In this document: in pieces, positions 9,369-17,778 of the stretch | Position numbering within the stretch: the stretch's first letter is position 1 | How the letters are laid out: the number at the start of each line of letters is the position of its first letter | Assembly: GCF_018223345.1 (NCBI RefSeq) | Contig: NZ_CP073587.1 | Coordinates: 1,461,001 to 1,525,000 of the forward strand | Source: Shewanella yunxiaonensis | Lineage (GTDB): Bacteria; Pseudomonadota; Gammaproteobacteria; Enterobacterales; Shewanellaceae | Direction of reading: 5' to 3' | DNA: 64,000 nucleotides | Made by a program: the position numbers and the translations under genes | Notes under the pieces: model-generated | Told to the model about the DNA's origin: nothing | What the model saw: the letters and a program-made list of their open reading frames with translations, nothing else | Database searches by the model: none

Positions 9369-9867
9369 CGATCGTACGTATCTGCAAGTGCTGCAACGAC
9401 GTCTGCAGCAGACTGGGAACTATGAGGTTGCTGTTTACGCCTCAGTGGCTACTGCACTGCAACAGCCCGCACAACAGGTGAATGCGATTTTATTGGATAT
9501 GATGCTAGAGCAAGAGTCCGGTTTAGACGGCATTCCGCTGTTGAAGGCACATTTCAATCCCACCCAGCTCATTATGCTTACCGGTTATGCCAGCATCGCT
9601 ACTACCGTAGAAGCAATGCGGCGAGGTGCTACTGATTACTTGGCAAAGCCAGTGGGATTGCATGAAATCATCCAACGGTTATCGGGGTCTACAACCGGCC
9701 TCGTCACCGAATCGCCTAAACCCATGACGCCAGCTCAGGTGGAATGGGAACATATCCAGCGCACTTTGCTGGCGCATGATGGCAATGTTACTGCCACAGC
9801 TAAAGCTTTGGGATTGCATCGTCGGACGTTGCAGCGCAAATTGCAAAAGCATTCCCCTGGGAGATAA
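9343..9867 (+). CDS. RegA/PrrA/ActR-like response regulator
   Basis: A 174-aa cytoplasmic two-component regulator. The receiver domain has the acidic pocket DDD (8-10), phospho-acceptor D52, T80 and K102. A short linker leads to a Fis-type helix-turn-helix at about 146-169 (TATAKALGLHRRTLQRKL), the domain order of RegA. ATG 9343 is internal to the kinase gene and gives the canonical receiver start MQKIIVIDDD; translational coupling is likely. The target genes cannot be read from the sequence. The operon context suggests the copper receptor or respiratory copper enzymes, which is inference. Confidence 0.88.
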   Translation: MQKIIVIDDDRTYLQVLQRRLQQTGNYEVAVYASVATALQQPAQQVNAILLDMMLEQESGLDGIPLLKAHFNPTQLIMLTGYASIATTVEAMRRGATDYLAKPVGLHEIIQRLSGSTTGLVTESPKPMTPAQVEWEHIQRTLLAHDGNVTATAKALGLHRRTLQRKLQKHSPGR

Positions 9868-10008
9868 ACCGGTTCTCGGATAGGGGGAATAAATCATCTC
9901 ATTGCCACTAAACTCATCCGCAATAAAAATAAAATATTACTATTTTTAAAATAATCATATCGTAATTTTTAATACGCTGATTAATAAAACTAAAATAAAA
10001 CACAGGCT

Positions 10009-10038
10009 ATTTTTTGTATAAATAGTATTACAAAAAAT
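10009..10038. promoter_or_regulatory. 20-bp-spaced inverted repeat, candidate operator
   Basis: ATTTTTTGTA at 10009-10018 is repeated exactly in inverse orientation as TACAAAAAAT at 10029-10038. The half-site centres are 20 bp apart (two helical turns), in the AT-rich 267-bp gap between the response regulator and the next receptor gene. It resembles an operator but matches no consensus I recognise. Confidence 0.4.
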
Positions 10039-10134
10039 ATAAAAATCATACCAAGTATGACTTTGATCAATTTTAGTAATACTCGTCATCATTAAACTGC
10101 TTCCTACACGCTAACTGCTAAACAAAAATATTTT

Positions 10135-12210
10135 ATGAAATTGTTGTCACCCATCGTTTGTGGACTACCACTGCTGTGTGGCGCTGTCACCGCTCATGCC
10201 GATGATGCCGGACAATCCCAAAGCGCCAAAGCCAATCAACAACCTATTGAACGTGTTGCGGTATTTGGAAGGCAAGTTAATCTGCTCGGACAGAGTAGTT
10301 CAGCCTCAGAGGGAATTGTCGGCGCTGGGGAGATTGAATCCCGGCCATTACTGCGCACGGGGGAAGTGTTGGAATTTGTACCGGGGATGCTGGTGACTCA
10401 GCACAGCGGTTCGGGAAAGGCCAACCAGTACTTTTTACGGGGATTCAACTTAGATCACGGCACCGATTTTGCGACAACGGTTGATGGTATGCCTATCAAC
10501 ATGCGCAGCCACGGTCATGGACAAGGGTATACCGATCTTAATTTCCTTATTCCGGAGCTAATCGGCCAGATCCACTATTACAAAGGGGCATATTATCCAG
10601 AAATTGGGGATTTCTCCGGCGCGGGTTCGGCAGACATTGCTTTAACAGATGATCTGCCTTATCGACAGGTACAGCTGACGTTGGGTCAATATGGATACCA
10701 GCGACTGCTAGCAACCGGACAACAGCAGTGGCAAGACAATAAGTTTATTTATGGCACTGAATTACAAGGATATAAAGGCCCTTGGACAGACGTTGAGGAA
10801 GATGTCCGTAAAGTGAACGCTGTTGGCCGTTATCTGACACACGTGGGTAATGGACAACTGGCGGTCACCGCGATGGCATATAGTAACGACTGGAACTCAG
10901 CCGATCAGATCCCTGAACGTGCGGTCACTGCTGGTATCATTGATGAGTACGGTTCATTAGACACTGATTTGGGCGGGGATTCGAGCCGTTATAGTTTGTC
11001 GTCACAATATGTCGATGCTAACTGGCGCGCCAGCGCTTATGTTATCCGCTCACGTTTGAACCTGTTTTCCAATTTCACTTATTTTCTCGATAATCCACAG
11101 GATGGTGATGAGTTTCAGCAAGTGGATAACCGGGAGATCTGGGGCGGTAAGTTGGCACGAGATTGGGCCGTTTCACCCCTTGGCATTAACACCAATGTGA
11201 CGGCGGGAGCTGAAACCCGCTATGACCACATTGGCAAGGTCGCGTTGTATCACACACAGCAGCGTCAGCGTATCGGCACCGTGCGCGACGATGCGGTGGA
11301 TGAGTTTTCTAGCGGCCTGTTTGGCAAGCTGGAAGCCGAGTTAACCGATGACCTCAAACTGCGTCTTGGCGCCCGTTATGATTACTACAACGCCGATGTT
11401 GACAGTGACAATACGCTAAACAGTGGTAATGCTAACGATGGCATCTGGAGTCTGAAAGGCGGGCTATCCTACCTGGTTAGCGATGATCTGGAATTGTATG
11501 CCAGTGCCGGGCAGGGATTTCACTCTAACGATGCGCGAGGCGCCACTATCAAGGTGGATCCGGTTACCGGTGAGCCTCAGGACAAAGTGGATCTACTGGT
11601 CCGTTCCACTGGTGCTGAACTTGGTTTTCGTTATTTTGATCGAGAATACATCAATATTTCCGCAGCATTCTGGTATTTAGATTTGGATTCAGAACTGCTT
11701 TATGTTGGTGATGCCGGTACGACTGAACCCAGTAGAGCATCCAGACGCTACGGTACCGAGATTTCTGCATATTATTGGCTCAATGATGCACTCAGCGTAG
11801 ACGCAGAAATTGCCGTTACCCGTGCCCGATTTACTGAAGATGCAACGCTGGAAGGTAAATACGTCGATGGTACTGTCCCTTGGGTAGCCAGTGCTGGCAT
11901 AAACTATCAGCCTGCAGCAGCGGGCATACACACCGCTATACGATTACGATATCTCGGTAAAAGAGTACTAGACAGCTTAAAAGCACATCAAGCGGACGCA
12001 ACAACCTTAGTCAACTTGTCTCTGGGGTACGGTTATCGTGATTGGGATTTCAAAGTGGAAGTACTCAATCTATTTAATAGCCATGAGCATGATATTGACT
12101 ACTGGTATACCTCGCGTTTGTCCGGTGAGGATGACAGCGGTGTGGAAGATTTGCACTATCATCCGGTAGAACCACGGATGCTGCGTTGCAGTGTCAGTTA
12201 CCGCTACTAA
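10135..12210 (+). CDS. TonB-dependent receptor, substrate unknown
   Basis: A 691-aa outer-membrane receptor. The signal peptide is probably cleaved after AHA. A TonB-box-like region (IERVAVFG) is followed by a plug with LRGFNLDHGTDFATTVDGMP and the His-rich stretch MRSHGHGQGYTD, and the barrel ends in aromatic YRY. The SHGHGQG motif in the plug suggests a metal or metal-complex ligand, but this is inference. The ribosome site before ATG 10135 is weak and very AT-rich. The gene stands alone between an AT-rich regulatory gap and a terminator, so regulation by the neighbouring Reg-like pair is possible but not shown. Confidence 0.88.
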   Translation: MKLLSPIVCGLPLLCGAVTAHADDAGQSQSAKANQQPIERVAVFGRQVNLLGQSSSASEGIVGAGEIESRPLLRTGEVLEFVPGMLVTQHSGSGKANQYFLRGFNLDHGTDFATTVDGMPINMRSHGHGQGYTDLNFLIPELIGQIHYYKGAYYPEIGDFSGAGSADIALTDDLPYRQVQLTLGQYGYQRLLATGQQQWQDNKFIYGTELQGYKGPWTDVEEDVRKVNAVGRYLTHVGNGQLAVTAMAYSNDWNSADQIPERAVTAGIIDEYGSLDTDLGGDSSRYSLSSQYVDANWRASAYVIRSRLNLFSNFTYFLDNPQDGDEFQQVDNREIWGGKLARDWAVSPLGINTNVTAGAETRYDHIGKVALYHTQQRQRIGTVRDDAVDEFSSGLFGKLEAELTDDLKLRLGARYDYYNADVDSDNTLNSGNANDGIWSLKGGLSYLVSDDLELYASAGQGFHSNDARGATIKVDPVTGEPQDKVDLLVRSTGAELGFRYFDREYINISAAFWYLDLDSELLYVGDAGTTEPSRASRRYGTEISAYYWLNDALSVDAEIAVTRARFTEDATLEGKYVDGTVPWVASAGINYQPAAAGIHTAIRLRYLGKRVLDSLKAHQADATTLVNLSLGYGYRDWDFKVEVLNLFNSHEHDIDYWYTSRLSGEDDSGVEDLHYHPVEPRMLRCSVSYRY

Positions 12211-12228
12211 TATATGTGATGTGTGTCC

Positions 12229-12264
12229 AAGCCTGCTGTGGTTAGCTGCCCGGCAGGCTTTTTT
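12229..12264 (+). terminator. Rho-independent terminator
   Basis: AAGCCTGC at 12229-12236 pairs with GCAGGCTT at 12253-12260 and runs into TTTTATTTTTT, 18 nt after the receptor stop. Confidence 0.85.
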
Positions 12265-12504
12265 ATTTTTTAGCACACTATACGGCCCCTTTGTGACTCA
12301 GAGATGTTTGTCCTGGTTGTTGAACATATCTTATGAGATTCATGAAGCCGAGCAGTTTGAATCGGTTGTCGCATGCCAAATCTACCCAGTCCATAAGGCT
12401 CAATATTCGATAGATTGCAATTGAATCATCGAAAGAAAACTGAGGTGACAAATATCACAATAATGGCTCTTCTTTGTTAACAAATTTATGTATACTTGCT
12501 CGCG

Positions 12505-12667
12505 CCAAGGGGTGTTCGCCTGTTTTTTTAGGGAACTGAGATGTCTTACGACGAACCCTTAGAACCTGATCCGGCTAGTACCGGCGTAGGAATGGGCCAC
12601 AATCCGTGTACTTATCACTTCGCTTATCCAAAGCCGGATCTCAAACATGCAAATATTTGAGGTCCAA
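12505..12667 (+). promoter_or_regulatory. TPP (THI-box) riboswitch with SD-sequestering platform
   Basis: The aptamer core spans about 12505-12600. It shows the THI-box landmarks AAGGGGTG, ACTGAGATG, ACCCTTAGAACCTGATC and TAGTACCGGCGTAGG. Downstream, AGCCGGATC (12632-12640) is the exact complement of GATCCGGCT inside the aptamer (12568-12576). The overlapping ATCTCAAA (12638-12645) pairs with TTTGAGGT (12656-12663), which contains the ribosome-binding site of the receptor gene. The two pairings exclude each other. The expected mode is translational shut-off when thiamin pyrophosphate is bound. A possible -10 box, TATACT, lies at 12491-12496. Confidence 0.95.
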
Positions 12668-14830
12668 ATGTCTAAAATTTTTTACCCCTGTGTTATCGCT
12701 GCTGCGGTGCACTTAGCGTTAAGCCCAGCAGCCTTCGCCGCCGACAATACTAAAGATACGACTGACAAATCCTCCGATGAACAGCCAATAGAAGTGATGG
12801 TGGTGAGTGCGGATTTTCGTGGTACAACGGTAGACAACACTCCTTCAAGTGTCACTGTTATCGATCAGCAGCGTATTGAAGATCAGGGTGCTGAACACTT
12901 CGAAGATATGCTCAATAACGTCGCCAATTTCAACTGGTCAGGGGCAACTGCCAGGCCTCGTTATTTTCAGATCCGTGGTGTTGGTGAGCAGGAAGATTAC
13001 AAAGGTGCTCCCAATTCTTCCGTAGGTTTCATTGTTGATGATATCGATCTGTCAGGTTTGGGTATGGTAGCGAGCATGTATGACCTGCAGCAGTTTGAAG
13101 TGCTGCGTGGTCCGCAAGGCACTCGCTATGGTGCGAATGCACTAGCCGGATTGATTTATCTGAAGAGTAATGACCCAACGCAAGTCGCGGAACATGGGCT
13201 GGAGTTGTCACTGGGTGAGGATAACTTGCGTACACTCAGCGGTTACAGTTCCGGACCCCTAACCGATTCCGGCAAATTGCTCTATCGGGTGGCACTACAG
13301 CAACATAAACAAAATGGATACATGAATAACCTGTATCTGAACCGTGATGACACCAATCAACGTGATGAATTTACCGGGCATCTTAAACTGCGTTGGTATG
13401 CCACCGATAATCTGCAAGCGGATCTCACCGTATTGCATGCCGATTATAAAGACGGTTATGACGCCTGGACGCTGGATAACAATGGTAAAAATACCCTTAC
13501 AGATCAACCAGGTCTTGATAACCAGCGCACTACCGGCTCCAGTTTAAAACTCACCTACAGCGGTTTTGATCAGTTTGAGCTGATCTCACTGAGTAGCTGG
13601 GCTAAAACGCATTTTGATAACGGCTATGATGGTGATTGGGCGAACCCGGACTACTGGGCTGCATTGGATTGCGATGGTGAAGCCTGCGAGTATAACTATT
13701 GGTGGGATAAGAAAGGCAACCGCCGCACATTGACCCAGGAATTCCGCATCACCTCTAATGATGCCGGTAAGATTTTCGGTGGCACCACCGACTGGCTCGC
13801 CGGAATTTATTTGATGGATTTGGCTGAAGATAACGACCTGTACTCTGAATATAACGGCTCGCCGGATGAAGTGCTGCAGTCCAAATACAGTGCCAATAAC
13901 TATGCCGTATTTGGACAGCTAGATTCTGATCTGGGGGAAGGTTATCGCTTATCGGTGGGATTGCGACTCGAACAGCGTAGTAGCGATTACAGTGATAGCA
14001 ACAATGATAACTTCAGCCCATCTGAAAACATGTGGGGTGGCCATGTTGCGCTCTCAAAACAGCTTGCCCAAGGACAGGAGGCTTATTTACGGGTTGCCCG
14101 AGGCTACAAAGCTGGTGGCTTCAATATGACGTTACCCACATCTCTGTCTGATAAGAAGCAGTTTGATACTGAAATTCTTTACAACTACGAACTGGGCTTA
14201 AAATCACAGTGGTTTGATGGCGTAGCTGGCAGCCGCCTCGCACTGTTTTATATGGACCGTCAACATCAGCAGGTCTCGGCATCAATTCAGGATCCTGTCG
14301 ATCCGCAGCGCTTTATTCTGTTCACCGATAACGCCGGTAGTTCAAGTAACTATGGTGCAGAACTGGAAGCTAACTGGTACGCCACCGACACATTGGAGTT
14401 ATACAGCAGTGTCGGGTACCTGAAAACCAAGTACGGCACTTATATCTATGAGGATTCATACGGTAATCCGGTCGATTTAAGTGGTCGCGAGTTGGCGAAT
14501 TCGCCTCGTTGGACTTACAGCCTAGGTGCCAGTTGGCACGCTGATAACGGTTGGTTTGCCAACGTTAATGCCAGCGGTAAGAGTAAGTTCTACTATTCTG
14601 ACAGCAACGATTCGCAGTCCAAGCCTTACGCCATCGTCAACGCCAAAGTGGGTTATGATGCGGATAGCTGGGCGTTGTATTTCTGGGGCCGGAATCTGTT
14701 TGATAAGCAGTATGGGGTTCGTGGCTTTTATTTCGGCAATGAACCGGATCAAGATTGGGCAGATAAGCAGTACATCCGCTATGGCGACCCACGTCAGTTA
14801 GGTGTCACGTTCAAGCTGAAATTCATGTAA
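12668..14830 (+). CDS. TonB-dependent thiamin receptor
   Basis: A 720-aa outer-membrane receptor. The signal peptide ends near AAFA. The plug contains RPRYFQIRGVGEQEDYKGAP and LRGPQGTRYGANALAGLI, and the barrel ends in a C-terminal aromatic-containing strand (VTFKLKFM, slightly atypical with Met last). The TPP riboswitch in front and the thiamin transport genes behind give the substrate; similar riboswitch-linked receptors have been described as Omr1. ATG 12668 follows GAGG by five bases, whereas the earlier ATG 12647 lies inside the sequestering hairpin and has no ribosome site. First gene of a four-gene operon. Confidence 0.9.
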   Translation: MSKIFYPCVIAAAVHLALSPAAFAADNTKDTTDKSSDEQPIEVMVVSADFRGTTVDNTPSSVTVIDQQRIEDQGAEHFEDMLNNVANFNWSGATARPRYFQIRGVGEQEDYKGAPNSSVGFIVDDIDLSGLGMVASMYDLQQFEVLRGPQGTRYGANALAGLIYLKSNDPTQVAEHGLELSLGEDNLRTLSGYSSGPLTDSGKLLYRVALQQHKQNGYMNNLYLNRDDTNQRDEFTGHLKLRWYATDNLQADLTVLHADYKDGYDAWTLDNNGKNTLTDQPGLDNQRTTGSSLKLTYSGFDQFELISLSSWAKTHFDNGYDGDWANPDYWAALDCDGEACEYNYWWDKKGNRRTLTQEFRITSNDAGKIFGGTTDWLAGIYLMDLAEDNDLYSEYNGSPDEVLQSKYSANNYAVFGQLDSDLGEGYRLSVGLRLEQRSSDYSDSNNDNFSPSENMWGGHVALSKQLAQGQEAYLRVARGYKAGGFNMTLPTSLSDKKQFDTEILYNYELGLKSQWFDGVAGSRLALFYMDRQHQQVSASIQDPVDPQRFILFTDNAGSSSNYGAELEANWYATDTLELYSSVGYLKTKYGTYIYEDSYGNPVDLSGRELANSPRWTYSLGASWHADNGWFANVNASGKSKFYYSDSNDSQSKPYAIVNAKVGYDADSWALYFWGRNLFDKQYGVRGFYFGNEPDQDWADKQYIRYGDPRQLGVTFKLKFM

Positions 14831-14837
14831 TTGCACC

Positions 14838-14862
14838 GTCCCGGTGTTAGCGCCGGGACTTT
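14838..14862 (+). other. Intercistronic hairpin in the thiamin operon
   Basis: GTCCCGG (14838-14844) and CCGGGAC (14853-14859) form a 7-bp GC-rich stem followed by TTTCTC. It lies between the receptor and the next gene of the operon. The short T run makes it a weak terminator or an mRNA-stability element that could favour receptor expression over downstream genes. Confidence 0.6.
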
Positions 14863-14877
14863 CTCAAGGAGTAAGGT

Positions 14878-15138
14878 ATGAAACTGACCGTTGATATCAG
14901 CATGTATCCGTTACATGACAATTACAAAGATCCCATTCGTTGGCTGATCAAACGACTGGACAGTTATCCCGGAGTAGAAAGGGTCACCAATTCGTTATCA
15001 ACTCAGGTCAGTGGTGAGTTTGATGAGGTGATGCGGATGCTTTCTATTGAGATGAAAGCCGCCTATGAGCAGTTTGGTAAAGCCATATTTGTCTGCAAAT
15101 TTCTTGAAGGTGAATTTGATCTGACGCGTAGGACCTGA
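14878..15138 (+). CDS. Thiamin-binding protein, YkoF/MTH1187-like
   Basis: An 86-aa cytoplasmic protein of the small ferredoxin-like fold family, beginning MKLTVDISMYPL and containing the RVTNSLSTQVSGEFDEV stretch. Family members bind thiamin or its hydroxymethylpyrimidine moiety. Its place between a riboswitch-controlled receptor and PnuT supports thiamin binding, but its exact role (chaperone, sensor or carrier) is not established here. AAGGAG stands ten bases before the ATG. It is separated from pnuT by only 2 bp, so co-translation is likely. Confidence 0.85.
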   Translation: MKLTVDISMYPLHDNYKDPIRWLIKRLDSYPGVERVTNSLSTQVSGEFDEVMRMLSIEMKAAYEQFGKAIFVCKFLEGEFDLTRRT

Positions 15139-15140
15139 AG

Positions 15141-15773
15141 ATGACTGAGGTATGGCAGATAATCAATCAGGCGGTGGCTGAAGCAGAAGGTATGAATCTG
15201 TGGGAAGGGCTGGCGGTGTTGCTGGCATTGGCCTATCTGCTGTTGGCAATGAAAGCTAACGCTTGGTGTTGGGGCGCTGCACTGGCGAGTACGGCTATCT
15301 ACACTGTACTGTTCTGGAAAGTGTCACTGCTGATGGAGTCGATTCTGAATGTGTATTACATGGTGATGGCGCTTTATGGCTACTGGATGTGGCGTCGCGG
15401 TGGTGATGAGCAGCAGGAGCTTGCCGTTTGCACCTGGTCGTGGCCACGACATCTGCTATTGATTGTCTGCACGGCATTATTATCACTCCCGGTGGGATGG
15501 TTTATGGCAAATCATACCCACGCCTCATTTCCTTACCTGGATTCTGCCACCACCTGTTTTGCGGTGATGGCCACATGGTTAGTTGCCCAAAAAGTGCTGG
15601 AAAACTGGCTTTATTGGGTGGTGATTGATTCCGTTTCCATCTACCTCTATGTCAGCAAAGGATTAATGCTGACCTCGTTGTTGTTTGTGCTGTACGTGGT
15701 ACTGGCCGTGGCGGGCTATTTTATGTGGCGGGCGAATTGGCGTGAGCAGCGTCCATTGCTGGAAAATCATTGA
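15141..15773 (+). CDS. pnuT: PnuT, PnuC-family thiamin transporter
   Basis: A 210-aa inner-membrane protein with about seven hydrophobic segments, the size and layout of the PnuC/PnuT family. The signature aromatic helix NVYYMVMALYGYWMWRRGG is present, as is a second aromatic segment near KVLENWLYWVVID. Family members move a vitamin by facilitated diffusion and depend on phosphorylation inside the cell to trap it. That fits the kinase encoded immediately downstream, whose ATG overlaps the pnuT stop (TGATG). Thiamin rather than nicotinamide riboside is inferred from the upstream TPP riboswitch. Confidence 0.92.
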   Translation: MTEVWQIINQAVAEAEGMNLWEGLAVLLALAYLLLAMKANAWCWGAALASTAIYTVLFWKVSLLMESILNVYYMVMALYGYWMWRRGGDEQQELAVCTWSWPRHLLLIVCTALLSLPVGWFMANHTHASFPYLDSATTCFAVMATWLVAQKVLENWLYWVVIDSVSIYLYVSKGLMLTSLLFVLYVVLAVAGYFMWRANWREQRPLLENH

Positions 15774-16792
15774 TGAAGTTGCACGAGATTAGCGGCAAAC
15801 TCTTTGAGCCTATTTCTGCGGCATTGCGGACTTTGTCTTTACCTGAGCCGCAGCTCATCGAGTCGCAGCCGTTGGGTTTGAGTAATCGCAGTTTTCGGCT
15901 GGTATTTGAGCATAAATCGCTGTTACTCAGACTCAATTCACCCGTTACCGACCAGATCTGCGATCGAAACAACGAGATTGACTGTTGGCAATTAGCCGAA
16001 TGTGCCGGGTTGGCACCCAAACTCTACTGGGTCGATCCTGAAAAACACTTTTACCTCAGTGATTGGTTATCAGAGTCAGCGACGGGGCTTGGTCGTGATT
16101 ATGTGCCTTGGCGGCAACTTGCGGCACAGGTACCACATAAATTACCGGGGAGTGCACTTAATCTGGATCCCGATGTTCCTACCCCAGACCCAACTTCATT
16201 ATATCCGGCCAAACAGCTGTTAAGGTTAATGCAGGGACTCCAACAGTTGCCAAAGCCAATGTTGGATATCAGTTTGAGGCAGCAATGGGAAATTTACTTA
16301 AGCCGCTTACAACAAATGGCCGCAACTGGCAATTATGCCGGGGCGGGGACCTGGGCTGCGCTACAGTGGTTGCAACGACTTCATTGGCTGCAGCAGTTGT
16401 CACTGTCCCGTCGGTTTGACCTTCTGGATGCCTGCTTAGTGACACATCAATTTTGTCATCGCGATCTTAGTGCTCATAACCTGTTATTGCATAATAACCA
16501 ATTGTTTTGTATTGATTTTGAGTATTGTTGTAGCTCACATCCACTGTTTGAGCTTGCTGGTGTTATCGCTTGTCATCAGTTAGCTCCGGATGCGCGCCAG
16601 TGGTTAATTGGCGGATATCTTTCAGATCATCCTTGTTTGACCATCGGTAGTCAGCAGGCGCTACCGGCGGCAATGGATATCTTCTGGTTGTATTCCTGTG
16701 CCTGGGCATTACAAATGGCCGATGGTCAATGCCGCGATGGCCGTGAGTATTTCGGTTGGTTTGACAACTACCGACAACTTATAGGAGAGTGA
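15773..16792 (+). CDS. Thiamin kinase-like phosphotransferase (APH fold)
   Basis: A 339-aa cytoplasmic enzyme of the aminoglycoside phosphotransferase/choline kinase fold. Catalytic Brenner motif: HRDLSAHNLL. Metal-binding motif: CIDFEYC. The N-lobe has SNRSFRLVFEHKSLLLRLN, with the nucleotide-loop pattern. In this operon it most likely phosphorylates thiamin to the monophosphate as it enters through PnuT, trapping it; ThiK of E. coli is the functional comparison. ATG 15773 overlaps the pnuT stop; the TTG at 15770 is unlikely. The thiamin substrate is inferred from context. Confidence 0.85.
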   Translation: MKLHEISGKLFEPISAALRTLSLPEPQLIESQPLGLSNRSFRLVFEHKSLLLRLNSPVTDQICDRNNEIDCWQLAECAGLAPKLYWVDPEKHFYLSDWLSESATGLGRDYVPWRQLAAQVPHKLPGSALNLDPDVPTPDPTSLYPAKQLLRLMQGLQQLPKPMLDISLRQQWEIYLSRLQQMAATGNYAGAGTWAALQWLQRLHWLQQLSLSRRFDLLDACLVTHQFCHRDLSAHNLLLHNNQLFCIDFEYCCSSHPLFELAGVIACHQLAPDARQWLIGGYLSDHPCLTIGSQQALPAAMDIFWLYSCAWALQMADGQCRDGREYFGWFDNYRQLIGE

Positions 16793-16841
16793 ACTCTATC
16801 CCGGCCAGCGGCGCCGACCGTTATCAAGGATATGCTGACGG

Positions 16842-17687
16842 ATGAGACGACTATGGTTGTTACTGGGAACGGTGCTGACATTAACCGCCTGTTCCACCAA
16901 AATGACATATTCCTTTCTCGACTGGGCAATTGAGTGGCGGCTGGATGACTACGTCACGTTAAATGATGCCCAGGAGCGGCAGTTTGACAAAGCGCTGCAG
17001 TCCTTTCTGGTATGGCATCGCAAACAGGAGTTACCAAGATACAGTGCAGATCTGAAATCGCTACGCACGGCTCTGCAACAGGGAACGCTAACACCCGAAT
17101 TTCTTTCGAATTTTACCGATCAGGCTCGCCAACATTGGTTGCGAATATTTTCCAAGACGTTCGACGATATTGTCCCGCTGGTGGCCTCGTTCGATGCGCA
17201 GCAAGTCGCGCAAATTAAGCAACAGCTCAGCAAAGACCAACAAAAGCTACACAAGCGCTATCAGCATAAAACACCAGAACAACTTATTGCCGATGCCGAC
17301 GAACGGTTACAGGACACGCTAGAAGACTGGATTGGACGCTTGACCGTTCCACAACAGCAATTGGTACACAGTTACAATCAGCAACGATTACAAGTAATAA
17401 GGTTATGGCTGGATTACCGTGATGAGTGGTATGCACAGTTTGTTGACACGCTGGATAACCGCCATGACCAATCTCAGTTAAGGACACGTTTGAAATCTCT
17501 GCTGACAACTCCAGAACAGTTGCGTTCACCAGCGTTTCAGCAACAACTCAATGCCAACAGCAAACGTTTGGGACAGATGTTGGTACAAGTTGCCAAGGAG
17601 ATGACTGCCAAGCAAAGACAACATATTCTGCGCAAGCTGGACGAGCTGATCAGTGATTTGGATGATCTTAGTGGCGTAACTGGATGA
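16842..17687 (+). CDS. DUF6279-type lipoprotein
   Basis: A 281-aa probable lipoprotein: signal MRRLWLLLGTVLTLTAC with lipobox LTAC, lipidated Cys at 17. The mature protein is helical and Gln/Leu-rich and begins with the family-like YSFLDWAIEWRLDDYVTLND. I recognise this N-terminal pattern from DUF6279 lipoproteins, whose function is unknown. It starts 49 bp after the thiamin kinase gene with no terminator in between, so it could be read through from the thiamin operon, although nothing ties it to thiamin. Ser at position +2 after Cys predicts sorting to the outer membrane. Confidence 0.82.
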   Translation: MRRLWLLLGTVLTLTACSTKMTYSFLDWAIEWRLDDYVTLNDAQERQFDKALQSFLVWHRKQELPRYSADLKSLRTALQQGTLTPEFLSNFTDQARQHWLRIFSKTFDDIVPLVASFDAQQVAQIKQQLSKDQQKLHKRYQHKTPEQLIADADERLQDTLEDWIGRLTVPQQQLVHSYNQQRLQVIRLWLDYRDEWYAQFVDTLDNRHDQSQLRTRLKSLLTTPEQLRSPAFQQQLNANSKRLGQMLVQVAKEMTAKQRQHILRKLDELISDLDDLSGVTG

Positions 17688-17778
17688 GTTGTTGGCAGTT
17701 GATTCGTTGAACCATTTTCATTAGCGGCGAATTTGTTATGCTAGGCTCACAGAGCGTTTTGTTTTAAAGGACTTAATT

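Noticed and set aside
9880..10134. Fur box before the orphan receptor
   Set aside because: Only fragments such as AATAATCAT occur; no 7-1-7 match comparable to 27587-27601.
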